Program-made: the position numbers and the translations under genes
DNA from: a bacterium Unc6
GTDB taxonomy: Bacteria > Omnitrophota > Gorgyraeia > Velesiimonadales > Velesiimonadaceae
Assembly: GCA_013626165.1 (NCBI GenBank)
Contig: NDHX01000011.1
Location: forward strand, 1-49,941
Reading direction: 5' to 3'
Length of the DNA: 49,941 nt
The notes under the pieces: generated by a model
The model's input: the letters and a program-made list of their open reading frames with translations, nothing else
Told to the model about the DNA's origin: nothing
The model's database searches: none
In this document: one piece after another, positions 35,045 to 45,308 of the stretch
Layout: each line of letters opens with the position of its first letter
How positions within the stretch are numbered: position 1 is the first letter of the stretch

Positions 35045-35958
35045 TTGTTCTTAAAATATTCAACTGTTTTTTTAAGTCCCTGTTCAAGTTCTACGGATGA
35101 AGACCAGCCTAATTCTTTTATTGCAAGATGTGCATCCAATGTGCTTTTTTGAAGTTCACCCTTTCTTGGCTTTTTATAATCCGGTTTTTTATTAAAACCT
35201 ATGATGTGTGAAAGATTTTTATAAAGCCAATTGACAGATGTTCCTTTACCTGTGCCGATATTAAATATTGAATGCCTACCGCTATACTTTAGTGCAAGTA
35301 TATTTGCTTTTACTACATCTTCCACATACACATAATCCCTTGTCTGCCGTCCATCTCCAAATATGGTAGGAACCTTTCCCTCTAACATTTTTTGTATAAA
35401 TATTGCAACAACTCCTGCCTCACCATGAGGGTCCTGTCTTGGTCCATATACATTACCGTATCTTAACGCGATATAATTAAGGCAATAGATATTTTTATAA
35501 TATAGCAAATAAAGTTCCGCCGATCTTTTTGATACACCATATGGAGAGAAAATATTTATAGGGGATGTTTCAGGCGCAGGTATAATATCAGCCTCACCAT
35601 ACATGACCCCTCCGCTTGATGCAAATATAAATTTTCTTACACTACATTTTATTGAATTTTCAAGAAGGTTTAAAGTCCCTATTATATTTATACCTGCATC
35701 AAACCTTGGGTTGCAGATAGATTTTCTTACATCTATCTGTGCCGCATGGTGAGAAACAATATCAGGTTTTTCTTTTTCAAATACTTTTTCCAGATCATCC
35801 TGAATGTCTATCTTATAAAATCTTGCCCCTCTGGGTATGTTAGATTTTTTACCCTGAGAAAGGTTGTCAATAATACTTACACTGTGTCCTTCTTCTATAA
35901 ATTTTTGTGCTACCCAGGAACCGATGAACCCTGCCCCACCTGTTACAATTATTCTCAT
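35041..35958 (-). CDS. NAD-dependent sugar-nucleotide epimerase/dehydratase
   Basis: A 305-residue extended SDR enzyme of the UDP-glucose 4-epimerase group. The cofactor motif is TGGAGFIGS (residues 6-14), the catalytic pair is YGVSK (Y about 142), and RYGNVYGPRQDP and the FGDGRQTRDYVYVEDV segments are diagnostic. It interconverts a nucleotide sugar, probably UDP-glucose/galactose or a derivative, for polysaccharide synthesis. It overlaps gmhB by four bases, and a glycosyltransferase gene lies upstream in the same direction, so this is a surface-glycan cluster. Confidence 0.92.
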   Translation of the reverse strand: MRIIVTGGAGFIGSWVAQKFIEEGHSVSIIDNLSQGKKSNIPRGARFYKIDIQDDLEKVFEKEKPDIVSHHAAQIDVRKSICNPRFDAGINIIGTLNLLENSIKCSVRKFIFASSGGVMYGEADIIPAPETSPINIFSPYGVSKRSAELYLLYYKNIYCLNYIALRYGNVYGPRQDPHGEAGVVAIFIQKMLEGKVPTIFGDGRQTRDYVYVEDVVKANILALKYSGRHSIFNIGTGKGTSVNWLYKNLSHIIGFNKKPDYKKPRKGELQKSTLDAHLAIKELGWSSSVELEQGLKKTVEYFKNK

Positions 35959-35989
35959 AATTCTCCAAATTAAAAATCATTAAATATTT

Positions 35990-36017
35990 GACGGGTCTGG
36001 AAACTCCCCGACCCGTC
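35990..36017 (-). terminator. Hairpin between glycosyltransferase and epimerase genes
   Basis: Perfect 8-bp arms GACGGGTC and GACCCGTC around a 12-base loop, overlapping the stop codon of the glycosyltransferase. No clean T-run follows, so it might be a weak terminator or an mRNA processing/stability hairpin. Confidence 0.4.
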
Positions 36018-36690
36018 ATATATATAATTTAAACAATATCCATAGTGTTCTTAAACCATCTTTCCAGCCTATCTTTTTACCTTGATGATAAGTTCTTCTT
36101 TGATATGAAACAGGAATCTCATTTATCTTAAAACCTTTTTTAAGAACTTTTACAGTAATTTCTGCTTCTACCTCAAAATGTTTTGATTTAAGATTTATCT
36201 GTTTAATTATGCTGCTTCTAAATACCTTATAACAGGTTTCCATATCCGTAAGTCTGGACCTGTATAAAATATTTGTAAGAAATGTAAAAAACGCATTTAT
36301 TAATCTGTGGAAAAAACCTGTAACCTTTTTATTATTTAAAAAACGAGAGCCATATACAACATCTGCTTTACCATCTGTAATGGGCTGAATAAGGTGTATT
36401 ATTTCTTCTGGCTTATATTCGAGGTCTGCATCCTGGATTGTGATTATATCACCTGTTGCAATTAAAATTCCTGTTCTTATTGCAGAGCCTTTACCTTCGT
36501 TCTTTGCCTTTCTAAATATTTTTATATCGGGTTTTGATGTAAACTGTTTTAATATGCTTTCTGTTTTGTCTGTTGAACCATCATCAATAACTATAATTTC
36601 TTTATTTATCGGAAGTTTAAGAAGTTTTTGTAAAACAATTCCAACGGTTTTTTCTTCATTATACACCGGAACAATAATTGATGTTTTCAC
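36016..36690 (-). CDS. Family 2 glycosyltransferase (polyprenyl-phosphate type)
   Basis: A 224-residue GT2 enzyme resembling dolichol-phosphate mannosyltransferase. Seen: SIIVPVYNEEKTVGIVL at the N-terminus, VIDDGSTDKTE, AKNEGKGSAIRTG and the IQDADLEY divalent-cation motif. No C-terminal membrane domain, so a soluble or peripheral enzyme loading a sugar on a polyprenyl phosphate or protein. Upstream of the epimerase and gmhB genes, in line with glycan synthesis. Confidence 0.92.
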   Translation of the reverse strand: MKTSIIVPVYNEEKTVGIVLQKLLKLPINKEIIVIDDGSTDKTESILKQFTSKPDIKIFRKAKNEGKGSAIRTGILIATGDIITIQDADLEYKPEEIIHLIQPITDGKADVVYGSRFLNNKKVTGFFHRLINAFFTFLTNILYRSRLTDMETCYKVFRSSIIKQINLKSKHFEVEAEITVKVLKKGFKINEIPVSYQRRTYHQGKKIGWKDGLRTLWILFKLYI

Positions 36691-36823
36691 TTAAATAAGG
36701 ATTAAATCTCAATTTGACTTTTGTTTTATTTCAATATACTTCGCATAACTTATAAACTAATATAGCCTATGAGCATAACCTCTATTTGACAAAAACAAGC
36801 ATTTTATATTTTTTATATCAAGG

Positions 36824-37233
<410 letters not shown>

Positions 37234-37248
37234 ATTCTCCCTCTTATT

Positions 37249-38024
37249 TTAAGAGCTTGTTGCCAATACCAAAATTTGCATCAATATAAAAAGCACTGCA
37301 AAACCTATACCGAAAAATGCAAATCCCTCACCCTTGCTCTTTTTATTTTTTATTTGATATAATGCAATTATTCCAAAAACAACGGCAATAAGTCCCAATA
37401 AAATTCCCCATTCAGGTATTATTGCAGAAAAACCAAGCATAAATGAGATTACCGCATTAGAGTTGACAGAATTGGGGTCTGACACAGGAAGATTATGTTT
37501 AAAACCTTCGGGCTTATCTTCACGATTACCAAAAACTGTGACGGCAACAGAACCCAATGAAAAACATATTATGAAAAATGTTAAAAACGCACCCGCAACA
37601 GGAAGCATCTGAATAAAAGCAATAGCAATGAACTCAAGTATAATATCCATACCAAAATCCCATTCTGTACAGATGTTTCTGCCTGTCTAAGTCCGCCTGC
37701 CCCGACTTGTTTGGGGATGGACAAAAAAGATTTTCTTAACGCGCTTCCAGTTGCAACAGAAGTTCCGATAAACCCGAGTACCAAACCTGCGACAAGGATA
37801 ATAAAATAAAATGAAAGAAGCAATATTCCTGTTATTGAGAAAAAAAGAAAAACTGCAACAGGTAATATTAGAAAGGTAGATAATAAACCAAAAACAAGTA
37901 CCCTGCCAGGCATTTTCAATATACAGTTTCGGAAAGTTAAAGTTTGTTTTTTAAAAAAAGCCGCGACTATAATATAAAAGAATCCCGAGCCAAAATACAA
38001 ATGCCCTGAATGTGGTAAATCCAA
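37249..38024 (-). pseudogene. Frameshifted multi-span membrane protein
   Basis: Two minus-strand frames overlap at 37581-37650 and together look like one membrane protein. 37650-38024 gives PGRVLVFGLLSTFLILPVA and further hydrophobic spans; 37249-37650 gives more spans ending in a DUF4190-like block (ISFMLGFSAII, FGIIALYQIKNKK, GEGFAFFGIGF). More hydrophobic fragments upstream of 38024 appear in other frames. A frameshift near 37640 is likely. I cannot name the full protein; the two parts could also be separate genes. Confidence 0.45.
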
Positions 38025-38093
38025 AAACGGGGCTATATTTTCTTATAAAAAGATTTGAAAATAACCTTCCTCTTAATAACATGCGCCATTATT

Positions 38094-39572
38094 TTAGAAG
38101 ATGCTACTTATTATTTTTTTATATCTTATGTACGCTTCATTCCAACTATCTGCATCTTTGGGTTTATATTCCTGTATCGGAAAAGATTTTCTTACAATTG
38201 TCCTTAAATGTTCTATTGATTGAACCTGTTTGGTTTGATATGCCTGTATAAGAATATTCCCAACAGCGGTTGCTTCAACAGGTCCGGATAAAACTATTCT
38301 ATTTGTTGCATTGGCTGTAAATTGAGATAAAAGTTCGTTTTGAGAACCTCCGCCTACAATATGTATAACCTCAATATTTTTATCTACGAGTTCTTCAATC
38401 TGTTCAATAGTTGCTCTATATGTAAGCGCAAGGCTTTCTAAACAACATCTTGTAATAGAGGAAATATCTTTTACAAATTTTTGACCTGTATGCTGACAGA
38501 ACTCTTGTATCTGTAGGGTCATATCTTTTGGTGCTATAAATTCTTTGTTGTTGGGGTCTATAAACATCTGAAACGGTTTTGCAAGTTTTGCCATTTTTGT
38601 CAGTTGAGGATATGTATAGGTCATGCCTTTTTTTTCCCATATCTTCCTACACTGCTGAATAAGCCACATACCCATAATATTTTTAAGAAATCTATATGTA
38701 TCTGCAAAACCGCCTTCATTGGTAATATTATAAAAAAGAGCCTTTTGAGTAAGTATCGGTTGTTTTATCTCCACACCTAAAAGAGACCATGTTCCTGAAC
38801 TTATGTATGCCCAGTTATTCCCTTGTGCTGGAACTGCTGCAACCGCACAAGCAGTGTCGTGTCCTGCTGTTGTAATCACAGGAATATCTTTCACCTTTAA
38901 TTCTTCTGATATATAAGGAAGAAGTTTTGAAGAATGTAGGCCCGGTCGGACAACGGGGGGAAGAATTCTGACAGGTATCTTGAGTTTTTCAATAATTTCT
39001 GTTTCCCAGTTATTTTTTACCGGATTAAACATCTGGCTTGTTGTTGCAATTGTAAATTCCTCTTTTTTCTCACCTGTTAAAAGAAACCTAAAAAGGCTCG
39101 GCATCATTAACATAGTTTCTGCATTTTCAAGAAGGCAAGGATTGTTCTTTACCATTGACAGTAATTGAAAAACTGTATTTATCCTCATAAACTGTATGCC
39201 TGTCTTTTCGTAAAATCTTTCTTTTGATACAAACTTTAAAGCCTCTTCTATCATTCCTTGTGTTTTTAAATCCCTGTAATGGTAGGGACTGCTCAAGAGA
39301 ACATCGTTTTTCCCGATAAGACCAAAATCAACTCCCCAGGTGTCTATACCGAGCCCATAAATATTTCCTTTTGTTTTTTTAACAACACTTTTAAGAGAAT
39401 TTTTCATCTCCAAAAACAAACCCAGCACATTCCAGTGTAATCCATCAGGAAGCATAGCGGGAATATTGGAAAATCTACTAACTTCTTCAAGATGCACCTT
39501 GCTGTCCTTTAAATTTGCGACTATTGTTCTTCCGCTTTCAGCACCTAAATCAAATGCAACATATGTTGACAT
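38094..39572 (-). CDS. rhaB: Rhamnulokinase
   Basis: A 492-residue FGGY-family kinase phosphorylating L-rhamnulose. The N-terminal phosphate loop DLGAESGR is typical of RhaB, with GIDTWGVDFGLI, AGHDTACAVAAVP, SSGTWSLLG and HIVGGGSQNELL following in order. The ATG at 39572 has AGGAGGG upstream; the 17 codons before it in the frame lie in repeat sequence. No other rha genes are here, so isomerase and aldolase must be elsewhere or absent. Confidence 0.93.
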   Translation of the reverse strand: MSTYVAFDLGAESGRTIVANLKDSKVHLEEVSRFSNIPAMLPDGLHWNVLGLFLEMKNSLKSVVKKTKGNIYGLGIDTWGVDFGLIGKNDVLLSSPYHYRDLKTQGMIEEALKFVSKERFYEKTGIQFMRINTVFQLLSMVKNNPCLLENAETMLMMPSLFRFLLTGEKKEEFTIATTSQMFNPVKNNWETEIIEKLKIPVRILPPVVRPGLHSSKLLPYISEELKVKDIPVITTAGHDTACAVAAVPAQGNNWAYISSGTWSLLGVEIKQPILTQKALFYNITNEGGFADTYRFLKNIMGMWLIQQCRKIWEKKGMTYTYPQLTKMAKLAKPFQMFIDPNNKEFIAPKDMTLQIQEFCQHTGQKFVKDISSITRCCLESLALTYRATIEQIEELVDKNIEVIHIVGGGSQNELLSQFTANATNRIVLSGPVEATAVGNILIQAYQTKQVQSIEHLRTIVRKSFPIQEYKPKDADSWNEAYIRYKKIISSIF

Positions 39573-39589
39573 ATCCCTCCTTTTTATAG

Positions 39590-39765
39590 GTGACATGTGA
39601 CAGGTGACTGAAAAACATTGCAAGCCTTAAAATTCACAACACCCAGGGGGTGCTCTGGTGTGCTGCTGGTGCCCGGGGGGTTCCTGTCACCTGTCACATG
39701 TTGCCAGAGCATCAGTTGCGCGTCACCATTTTTTCCCCTACCTACTACCTGCTATTTTCTCATCC
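39590..39765. repeat. Repeat-rich spacer between rhaB and glgP
   Basis: Contains a 14-bp inverted repeat (ACATGTGACAGGTG at 39593-39606 and its complement at 39688-39701), several ctggtgc-type words at 39640-39690, and a ctacctactacctgc run at 39735-39765 that reaches into the end of glgP. Confidence 0.55.
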
Positions 39766-42327
39766 CCACACAACAAATCCTGGTTCAAACCTGTTTATCA
39801 AATCAGGATGAGAAGGTAGAACACGGATAGAGTAACCGATATGTCCGGTGGTCTGACAAGTAATACAACCACAGAAAAGATAAGAACCCGACATTTTTGG
39901 GGTAGATGCCTCCTCTTTTTTCCATTCCATATCTATCGGTTCTCCATCTGGTATCTCTCCGTCTACATCTACCCTGCCCGCATATATCTGGACACATACA
40001 TCATCGGGGCTTAAATCTCCGAGGTGGACAATTGCCTCAACAGAAAGTTTAGAACCTGTTTTTAAGTTTGTAGTTTCACCCTCGTTCACGCTTTCTATTT
40101 TGACAGATTGCCAACCAAATTTTATCTTCTGTTTCCAAGAACTAAGTTCTTTTGCTTTCTGAAAATTATTTTTTGATAAGGATTTTACATCTTCATATGC
40201 GGGCAGGTATTTCTTCTCTAAATATTCTTTTACCATTCTATGTGTGTTAAACACAGGACCCATTTTTTTTATCGCATTTTTCATTCTTTTTATCCATTCT
40301 CTAGGAAGACCGTCTCTGCTCCTTTCGTAAAAAAGAGGTACTGCTTCTTTTTCAATAATATCATACAGCCTGTTTGCCTCAATCTGGTCTTGATATTTAT
40401 GGTCTGTGTATTCTTCTCCAAATCCTATTGTCCATCCGGTATTTTCTCTCTCAGCCTCACACCACCACCCATCAAGCACACTTATATTAAGAACACCATT
40501 TATATTTGCCTTCATTCCGCTTGTGCCGCTTGCCTCAAGAGGCCTTCTGGGAAGATTAAGCCATGCATCGCAACCCTGAACAAGATACCTCGCAACATTT
40601 AAATCATAGTCCTCAATAAAAACAACCCTGCCCTGCAACCTCGGCTCTTTTATAAAATGTAAAAGTTCCTTTATCATCTGTTTTCCAGGATTATCCTTAG
40701 GATGAGCCTTGCCTGCAATTATTATCTGAACAGGGAAATTGCTATTTACAATCTTTGCAAGCCTTTCAATATCCTGAAATATAAGGACAATCCTTTTATA
40801 TGTTGCAAATCTTCTTGCTATACCGAGGGTAAATGCCTCGGGATTTAGTATGTCCTCAATTGCTTTTAATTCAGAAGATGGGATGTTCTTTCTGATACCT
40901 TCTTCAACAAGTCTCTGTCTTGTAAAAACAACAAGTCTTTCTCTTCTTCTTTCATGTGTCTTCCACAATTCAAGAGAGGGGATTTTATCAATCTTTTCCC
41001 AAACCTCCTGGTCGGGCGGATCAGATACCCAGCGGGGTCCTAAATACCTATCAAAAAGCGCTGCCATATCGTAGGATATCCATGTCTTTACATGCACACC
41101 ATTTGTTATTGAATCAATGGGTATTTCCTTTACTGGCAATTTCTGCCATATATTCTTCCACAATTTCTGACTCACTGTCCTGTGAATCTGACTTACACCG
41201 TTTGACCCTGTTGAAAGTTTCAGAGCAAGAACAGTCATTGAAAACATCTCTTTATCATCTTCAGGATTTTGTCTTCCAAATGCGAAAAATTCTTTTTTTG
41301 TTATACCAATCTTTTGTATAAAATTGTCAAAATATTTTATAACCATATCAGGAGCGAACACATCGTTTCCGGCTGGAACAGCTGTATGTGTTGTAAATAT
41401 GCTCCCGGCAGAAACAATCTCACAGGCTTGTGAAAACGAAATCTTTTCTTCTTCAACAAGCTCTCTTATCCTCTCAAGTAAAAGAAACGAAGAATGACCC
41501 TCATTCATATGAAAGATATTGGGGGAAAGCCCCATTTGCCTTAATGCTTTTATGCCTCCTATACCAAGCACTATCTCCTGCCTGATTCTCATATCCTGAT
41601 CACCGCCGTATAGATGCTGTGTGATTTCTCTTGCCCAGGGAGGATTTGAAATAAACGAAGTATCAAGAAAATAAAGAGGCACCCTTCCAACATCAAGCCT
41701 CCATATATGTGCAAATGCCTGTCCTTGCGGAAAATTTAATTCAATCTCAAGGGGGTTTCCTTTCTGGTCCTCAACCCGCTGCAGAGGCAATTGATAATAA
41801 TCTATGTCCCTGTATACTTCCTGTTGCCATCCATCTGTATCAAGCCTCTGGTGGGAATATCCTCTCCTGTAAAGAAGTCCTATCCCAACCATTGGGATAC
41901 CAAGGTCGCTTGCAGACTTTAAGTAGTCTGCTGCAAGAACACCGAGCCCTCCTGAATAAATGGGAAGAGACTCATGAAATCCGTATTCTAAAGAAAAATA
42001 TGCCATCTGGGCAGGATGTTTGGAACCATAAACATTCTGGAACCAGCCGTCTTTTTTCAGGTATACATCAAGTCGGTCTACAACTTTTTTAAGATAGCTG
42101 CTAAATGCCTCGTCCTCTTTAGCCTCCTTTAATTTATCCTGTTGTATCCGCCCAAGCAATTCTATAGGATTATGATAGACCTTCTCCCACAAATCCCTTT
42201 CAAGTCTCCTGTATAATTCAAGGGATTCAGAATCCCATGTCCACCAAAAGTTATATGACAATTTTTTAAGCCCTGCCAATTCTTTTGGTAAAGCAGGCAT
42301 TACAATAAATGACTTGGCTGCTTTCAT
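39760..42327 (-). CDS. glgP: Alpha-glucan phosphorylase
   Basis: An 855-residue phosphorylase releasing glucose 1-phosphate from glycogen or maltodextrin. The N-terminal domain (LPKELAGLKKLSYNFWWTWD) is typical of the archaeal/Thermotoga-type enzymes. IYSGGLGVLAADYLKSASD, the HMNEGHSSFLLLER segment and the pyridoxal-phosphate lysine region SGTSGMKANING are present. The ATG at 42327 follows GGGGGG; the 25 codons before it lie in repeat DNA. glgC lies about 4 kb away on the same strand, so both arms of glycogen metabolism are in this window. Confidence 0.96.
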   Translation of the reverse strand: MKAAKSFIVMPALPKELAGLKKLSYNFWWTWDSESLELYRRLERDLWEKVYHNPIELLGRIQQDKLKEAKEDEAFSSYLKKVVDRLDVYLKKDGWFQNVYGSKHPAQMAYFSLEYGFHESLPIYSGGLGVLAADYLKSASDLGIPMVGIGLLYRRGYSHQRLDTDGWQQEVYRDIDYYQLPLQRVEDQKGNPLEIELNFPQGQAFAHIWRLDVGRVPLYFLDTSFISNPPWAREITQHLYGGDQDMRIRQEIVLGIGGIKALRQMGLSPNIFHMNEGHSSFLLLERIRELVEEEKISFSQACEIVSAGSIFTTHTAVPAGNDVFAPDMVIKYFDNFIQKIGITKKEFFAFGRQNPEDDKEMFSMTVLALKLSTGSNGVSQIHRTVSQKLWKNIWQKLPVKEIPIDSITNGVHVKTWISYDMAALFDRYLGPRWVSDPPDQEVWEKIDKIPSLELWKTHERRRERLVVFTRQRLVEEGIRKNIPSSELKAIEDILNPEAFTLGIARRFATYKRIVLIFQDIERLAKIVNSNFPVQIIIAGKAHPKDNPGKQMIKELLHFIKEPRLQGRVVFIEDYDLNVARYLVQGCDAWLNLPRRPLEASGTSGMKANINGVLNISVLDGWWCEAERENTGWTIGFGEEYTDHKYQDQIEANRLYDIIEKEAVPLFYERSRDGLPREWIKRMKNAIKKMGPVFNTHRMVKEYLEKKYLPAYEDVKSLSKNNFQKAKELSSWKQKIKFGWQSVKIESVNEGETTNLKTGSKLSVEAIVHLGDLSPDDVCVQIYAGRVDVDGEIPDGEPIDMEWKKEEASTPKMSGSYLFCGCITCQTTGHIGYSIRVLPSHPDLINRFEPGFVVWG

Positions 42328-42495
42328 ATCCCCCCCATCGCATAATATGTTACTGGTTAATAACTTGTATCCGTGACGGTGATCCGTGACGGCCACCGGC
42401 ACCAGTGCACCAGAGCACCAGTTGCTCTTTAAAGCCCTATGGGATTATTTTAGAGTCTGATGAGTTTTTCATCAAACCATATTGTACCTTTTCTG

Positions 42496-43173
42496 CTATT
42501 TTCCTTCAATAAGGGTCTTTATATCCTTCGGAAGCGGAGACTTAAAAGCCATAATGCGACCTGTTTTAGGATGCCTTATCTCAAGTTTTGATGAATGCAA
42601 TGCCACCCGCCTGAATTTTACAGGATACCTGTTTGCAATTGCATATTTTCTTTCACCCACTACGGGATGTCCAATATACGCAAGATGAACCCTTATCTGG
42701 TTTGTCCTTCCTGTCTGAGGCTGGATCTCAAGAAGTGTTAAGTCAGGAAGATACTGAAGAACCCTGTATAGTGTAACAGAGGGCTGACTTGCAATTGTGC
42801 TTCTTGTTGCAAATACTTTATGTGTATTTGGATCCGTTGCAAGAGGAATATCAACTTTTCCCTTTTTTTCTTGGACATAGCCCTGAACAACCGCAAGGTA
42901 TATCCTTTTTATTGTATGATGACGAAACTGAAGGGTAAGCCGCTCCAAACTGTTTTTGTTGAAAGCAAAAATAATAATACCGGATGTTTCTCTGTCAATT
43001 CTGTGAACAGGGCTTGCCGGACTTAAGTTTTTACTTTTTAAAAATTCATTAAGAATATGGACAAGTGTATGTTTTTCCTTTTTTGGCGTGGGAACAACAA
43101 GAAGTCCGGAAGGTTTATCAATAACAATAATATCTTCGTCTTTATAAATTACTTTAAACGGAAGAACCGCCAT
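42496..43173 (-). CDS. RluA-family pseudouridine synthase
   Basis: A 225-residue enzyme converting uridine to pseudouridine in RNA. The catalytic motif HRIDRETSGIIIFA holds the essential Asp (about residue 60), and LEIQPQTGRTNQIRVHLA is the family C-terminal block. The N-terminal S4 domain of RluC/RluD is missing, so it is nearer to RluA or to the C-terminal domain alone. The target site (23S rRNA or tRNA) is not decided. Confidence 0.93.
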   Translation of the reverse strand: MAVLPFKVIYKDEDIIVIDKPSGLLVVPTPKKEKHTLVHILNEFLKSKNLSPASPVHRIDRETSGIIIFAFNKNSLERLTLQFRHHTIKRIYLAVVQGYVQEKKGKVDIPLATDPNTHKVFATRSTIASQPSVTLYRVLQYLPDLTLLEIQPQTGRTNQIRVHLAYIGHPVVGERKYAIANRYPVKFRRVALHSSKLEIRHPKTGRIMAFKSPLPKDIKTLIEGK

Positions 43174-43228
43174 TTCTATTCAAAGTCCTCTTCCATATCT
43201 CCCATACCCTGTATTTTTTTTACAGCTC

Positions 43229-44407
43229 CTATAAACCGGGGAGGTTTTTCTCTACTGTTCCTTTTTCGTAATAGTCCATATTTATAAATCTGCATTTTAC
43301 CTTATACTGTGCCTCAGATATTTTTTCTACGATTAAAACCTCTGCAATTGCTTTTAGCCCTGATGGATAATTTTTGTTTTTTATCTCAACCTCTATCCTG
43401 TTTGTTGGTTGAAGAACATTTATTGTTGTAAAAGAAAATCCGTTGGAACTTGTATCCTGTAAAAAGCCGTCCCCGTATTGAATAGTCGGTTTTATGGACT
43501 TAAATTTTATTGTTCCTGTGTTTGAAGAGGTGTTCTCAAATTCTGTTCTTAACTGTCTTCCTGCAATATCCGACAGACTTTTAAGAATTTCTTCTATTGA
43601 TTGATACCTTTTATCCTGCTCTTTTTCTATCATTTTCATTATGCAATCACTCAGCTTTTTTGATACACCTGGATTGATTCTGTAAGGGTCAGCGGGTGTG
43701 TAGTTCAGGTGTTTCATCTTTGTCGTATGTATATCCTGTGCAAGAAAAGGGCTCTGCCCCGTTGCTGTTTCGTAAGATGTAACCCCGAATGCATATATGT
43801 CGCTTCTGTGGTCAATGCTTCCGCCTTTTATCTGTTCAGGGGACATATAGGGGGCACTGCCCATCCTGATGGTTAGTTCTATCCTGGATTTAAGATAGCT
43901 TCCGCTTATTGTTGATATACCGAAATCACAGAGCTTTACAATATCTTTATGGAAAAGAACATTTGCAGGTTTTAAATCCTGATGCACAATGGAATGACTG
44001 TGGAGATATTCTAAAGCACTTGCAATGTGTCCCATAATTATCAATGTATCATATTGATTTAAGTGCCCCCCTTTACGAATTCTTGCCCTCAGGTCACGAC
44101 CTTCTGCAAACTCAGAGACAATATAGTGCCTTCCCATGTGCTTACCCGTTTCTACTGTACTTATAATATTAGGATGTTTTAATTGTCTCTGCAGGTTTGC
44201 CTCACGGATAAATCTGCCAATAATATCTTTATTATGCGAAAGATCAGAGTTTAATATTTTAATGGCATAAAGCAAACCTTTTGATTCTACCTTATAGACT
44301 ACACCAAAACCACCTTCCCCAAGTTTTTCAATAAGTCTATAACGGGCAATATTTTTAACAGGTATATTTTCAAGTATCTTATCAATTATCATTATAAGTG
44401 TGCCCAT
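43229..44407 (-). CDS. Ser/Thr protein kinase with C-terminal PilZ-like domain
   Basis: A 392-residue Hanks-type kinase. Glycine loop LGEGGFGVVYK at residues 29-39, lysine K50, catalytic loop HQDLKPAN with D144, DFG at 161-163 and an APYMSPEQ segment. The loop has HQD rather than HRD, so activation-loop control of the RD type is absent. Residues about 285-385 (QDTSSNGFSF, VEIKNKNYPSG, AEVLIVE, YKVKCRFINMD) resemble a PilZ domain, which in other proteins binds cyclic-di-GMP; its usual RxxxR start is not clear. No membrane span, so cytoplasmic. The double-receiver gene lies three bases upstream. Confidence 0.9.
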   Translation of the reverse strand: MGTLIMIIDKILENIPVKNIARYRLIEKLGEGGFGVVYKVESKGLLYAIKILNSDLSHNKDIIGRFIREANLQRQLKHPNIISTVETGKHMGRHYIVSEFAEGRDLRARIRKGGHLNQYDTLIIMGHIASALEYLHSHSIVHQDLKPANVLFHKDIVKLCDFGISTISGSYLKSRIELTIRMGSAPYMSPEQIKGGSIDHRSDIYAFGVTSYETATGQSPFLAQDIHTTKMKHLNYTPADPYRINPGVSKKLSDCIMKMIEKEQDKRYQSIEEILKSLSDIAGRQLRTEFENTSSNTGTIKFKSIKPTIQYGDGFLQDTSSNGFSFTTINVLQPTNRIEVEIKNKNYPSGLKAIAEVLIVEKISEAQYKVKCRFINMDYYEKGTVEKNLPGL

Positions 44408-44410
44408 TTT

Positions 44411-45205
44411 TTATTTAGAAAAAAGAAGTCTTGCATTGTTAAGAAGGTCTTCAAATTCAACAGGAAAAGGTATGAGTACATCAGCCTTACAGGGAACGGC
44501 AAAGAAACCCCTTTTTACCCTCTCTATAAGTATAAGTGGAATTGAAAAGATGCTGGGACTTGATTTAATGCGTTCACAAACTCTATATCCATCCAATCCC
44601 TGAAGATAAGAATCAAGTATAATCAAATCGGGATGTTCAAGGTGTATGGTATTGATTGCATCGGGAGCCGTAGATTTAACAAAAACAGTATAACGGTCTT
44701 TATGCACCAAGGTATGAGCTTCAAATCTGTTTACTAAATATTTCAATAGTTCTTTATCGCTTGAGGCAATCAATATCCTTTTTCTGCCATATTCAGATTC
44801 TTTTTCAATAGGTGCTGTCCATGCTGTCTTTTTGATTTTATCAAGACAATGTCTTACTCTGCTCTGTAAAACAGCCGCCTCATAAGGCTTTGGAATATAA
44901 TCCTCCACACCAACAGACCTTCCATGAGAAATATCTTTCCAGGAAGACTTAGCGGTAAGAGCAATTATGGGGATGTTTTTAGTTTGTGGGTCTGTTTTTA
45001 GTTTTTCGCATACCTTGAAACCGCTGATATCCGGAAGCACAATTTCAAGAATGATAAGGTCCGGACTTTCCTCATGAGCTTTTTTTATCCCTTCTTCTCC
45101 GCTATATGCAAAAATAGCATTATAACCTTTTTTTTCAAAGTCAGTTTTTATAACTGAAACCTCATCAGGGTTGTTATTTATTATAAGTATTTTTTCTTGT
45201 GCCAT
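44411..45205 (-). CDS. Double receiver-domain protein with degenerate sites
   Basis: A 264-residue protein of two response-regulator receiver domains and no output domain. In the first, the phosphoacceptor is Glu (LIILE54IVLPD) and the acidic pair at the first strand is Asn (IINNNP), though K106 remains. In the second, D197 is present (LIILDSYL) but the acidic pair is Ser-Ser and the conserved Lys is lost (LIPFPVE). Neither domain should take phosphate normally. The kinase gene starts almost at its stop, so the two likely form a signalling pair. Confidence 0.92.
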   Translation of the reverse strand: MAQEKILIINNNPDEVSVIKTDFEKKGYNAIFAYSGEEGIKKAHEESPDLIILEIVLPDISGFKVCEKLKTDPQTKNIPIIALTAKSSWKDISHGRSVGVEDYIPKPYEAAVLQSRVRHCLDKIKKTAWTAPIEKESEYGRKRILIASSDKELLKYLVNRFEAHTLVHKDRYTVFVKSTAPDAINTIHLEHPDLIILDSYLQGLDGYRVCERIKSSPSIFSIPLILIERVKRGFFAVPCKADVLIPFPVEFEDLLNNARLLFSK

Positions 45206-45209
45206 ACTT

Positions 45210-45305
45210 TATTCCGTCATCTGTAGCCCGTATTCCGTTGTCCGTCGCCTGTATTTCGTATTCCGTTTCTTTTACGATATACGAAATACGGCATACGAAC
45301 GACGG
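45210..45305. repeat. CGTATTCCGT word repeats with inverted half
   Basis: Between the receiver-protein and argA genes lie units like cgtattccg, ccgtcgcctg and tttcgtattccg, followed by the inverse (acgatatacgaaatacgg, catacgaacgacgg). The whole can fold back on itself. No coding sense. Confidence 0.55.
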
Positions 45306-45308
45306 CTT

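Noticed and set aside
41709-42092. Plus-strand 127-codon ORF
   Set aside because: Antisense to glgP, whose conserved motifs run through this stretch.
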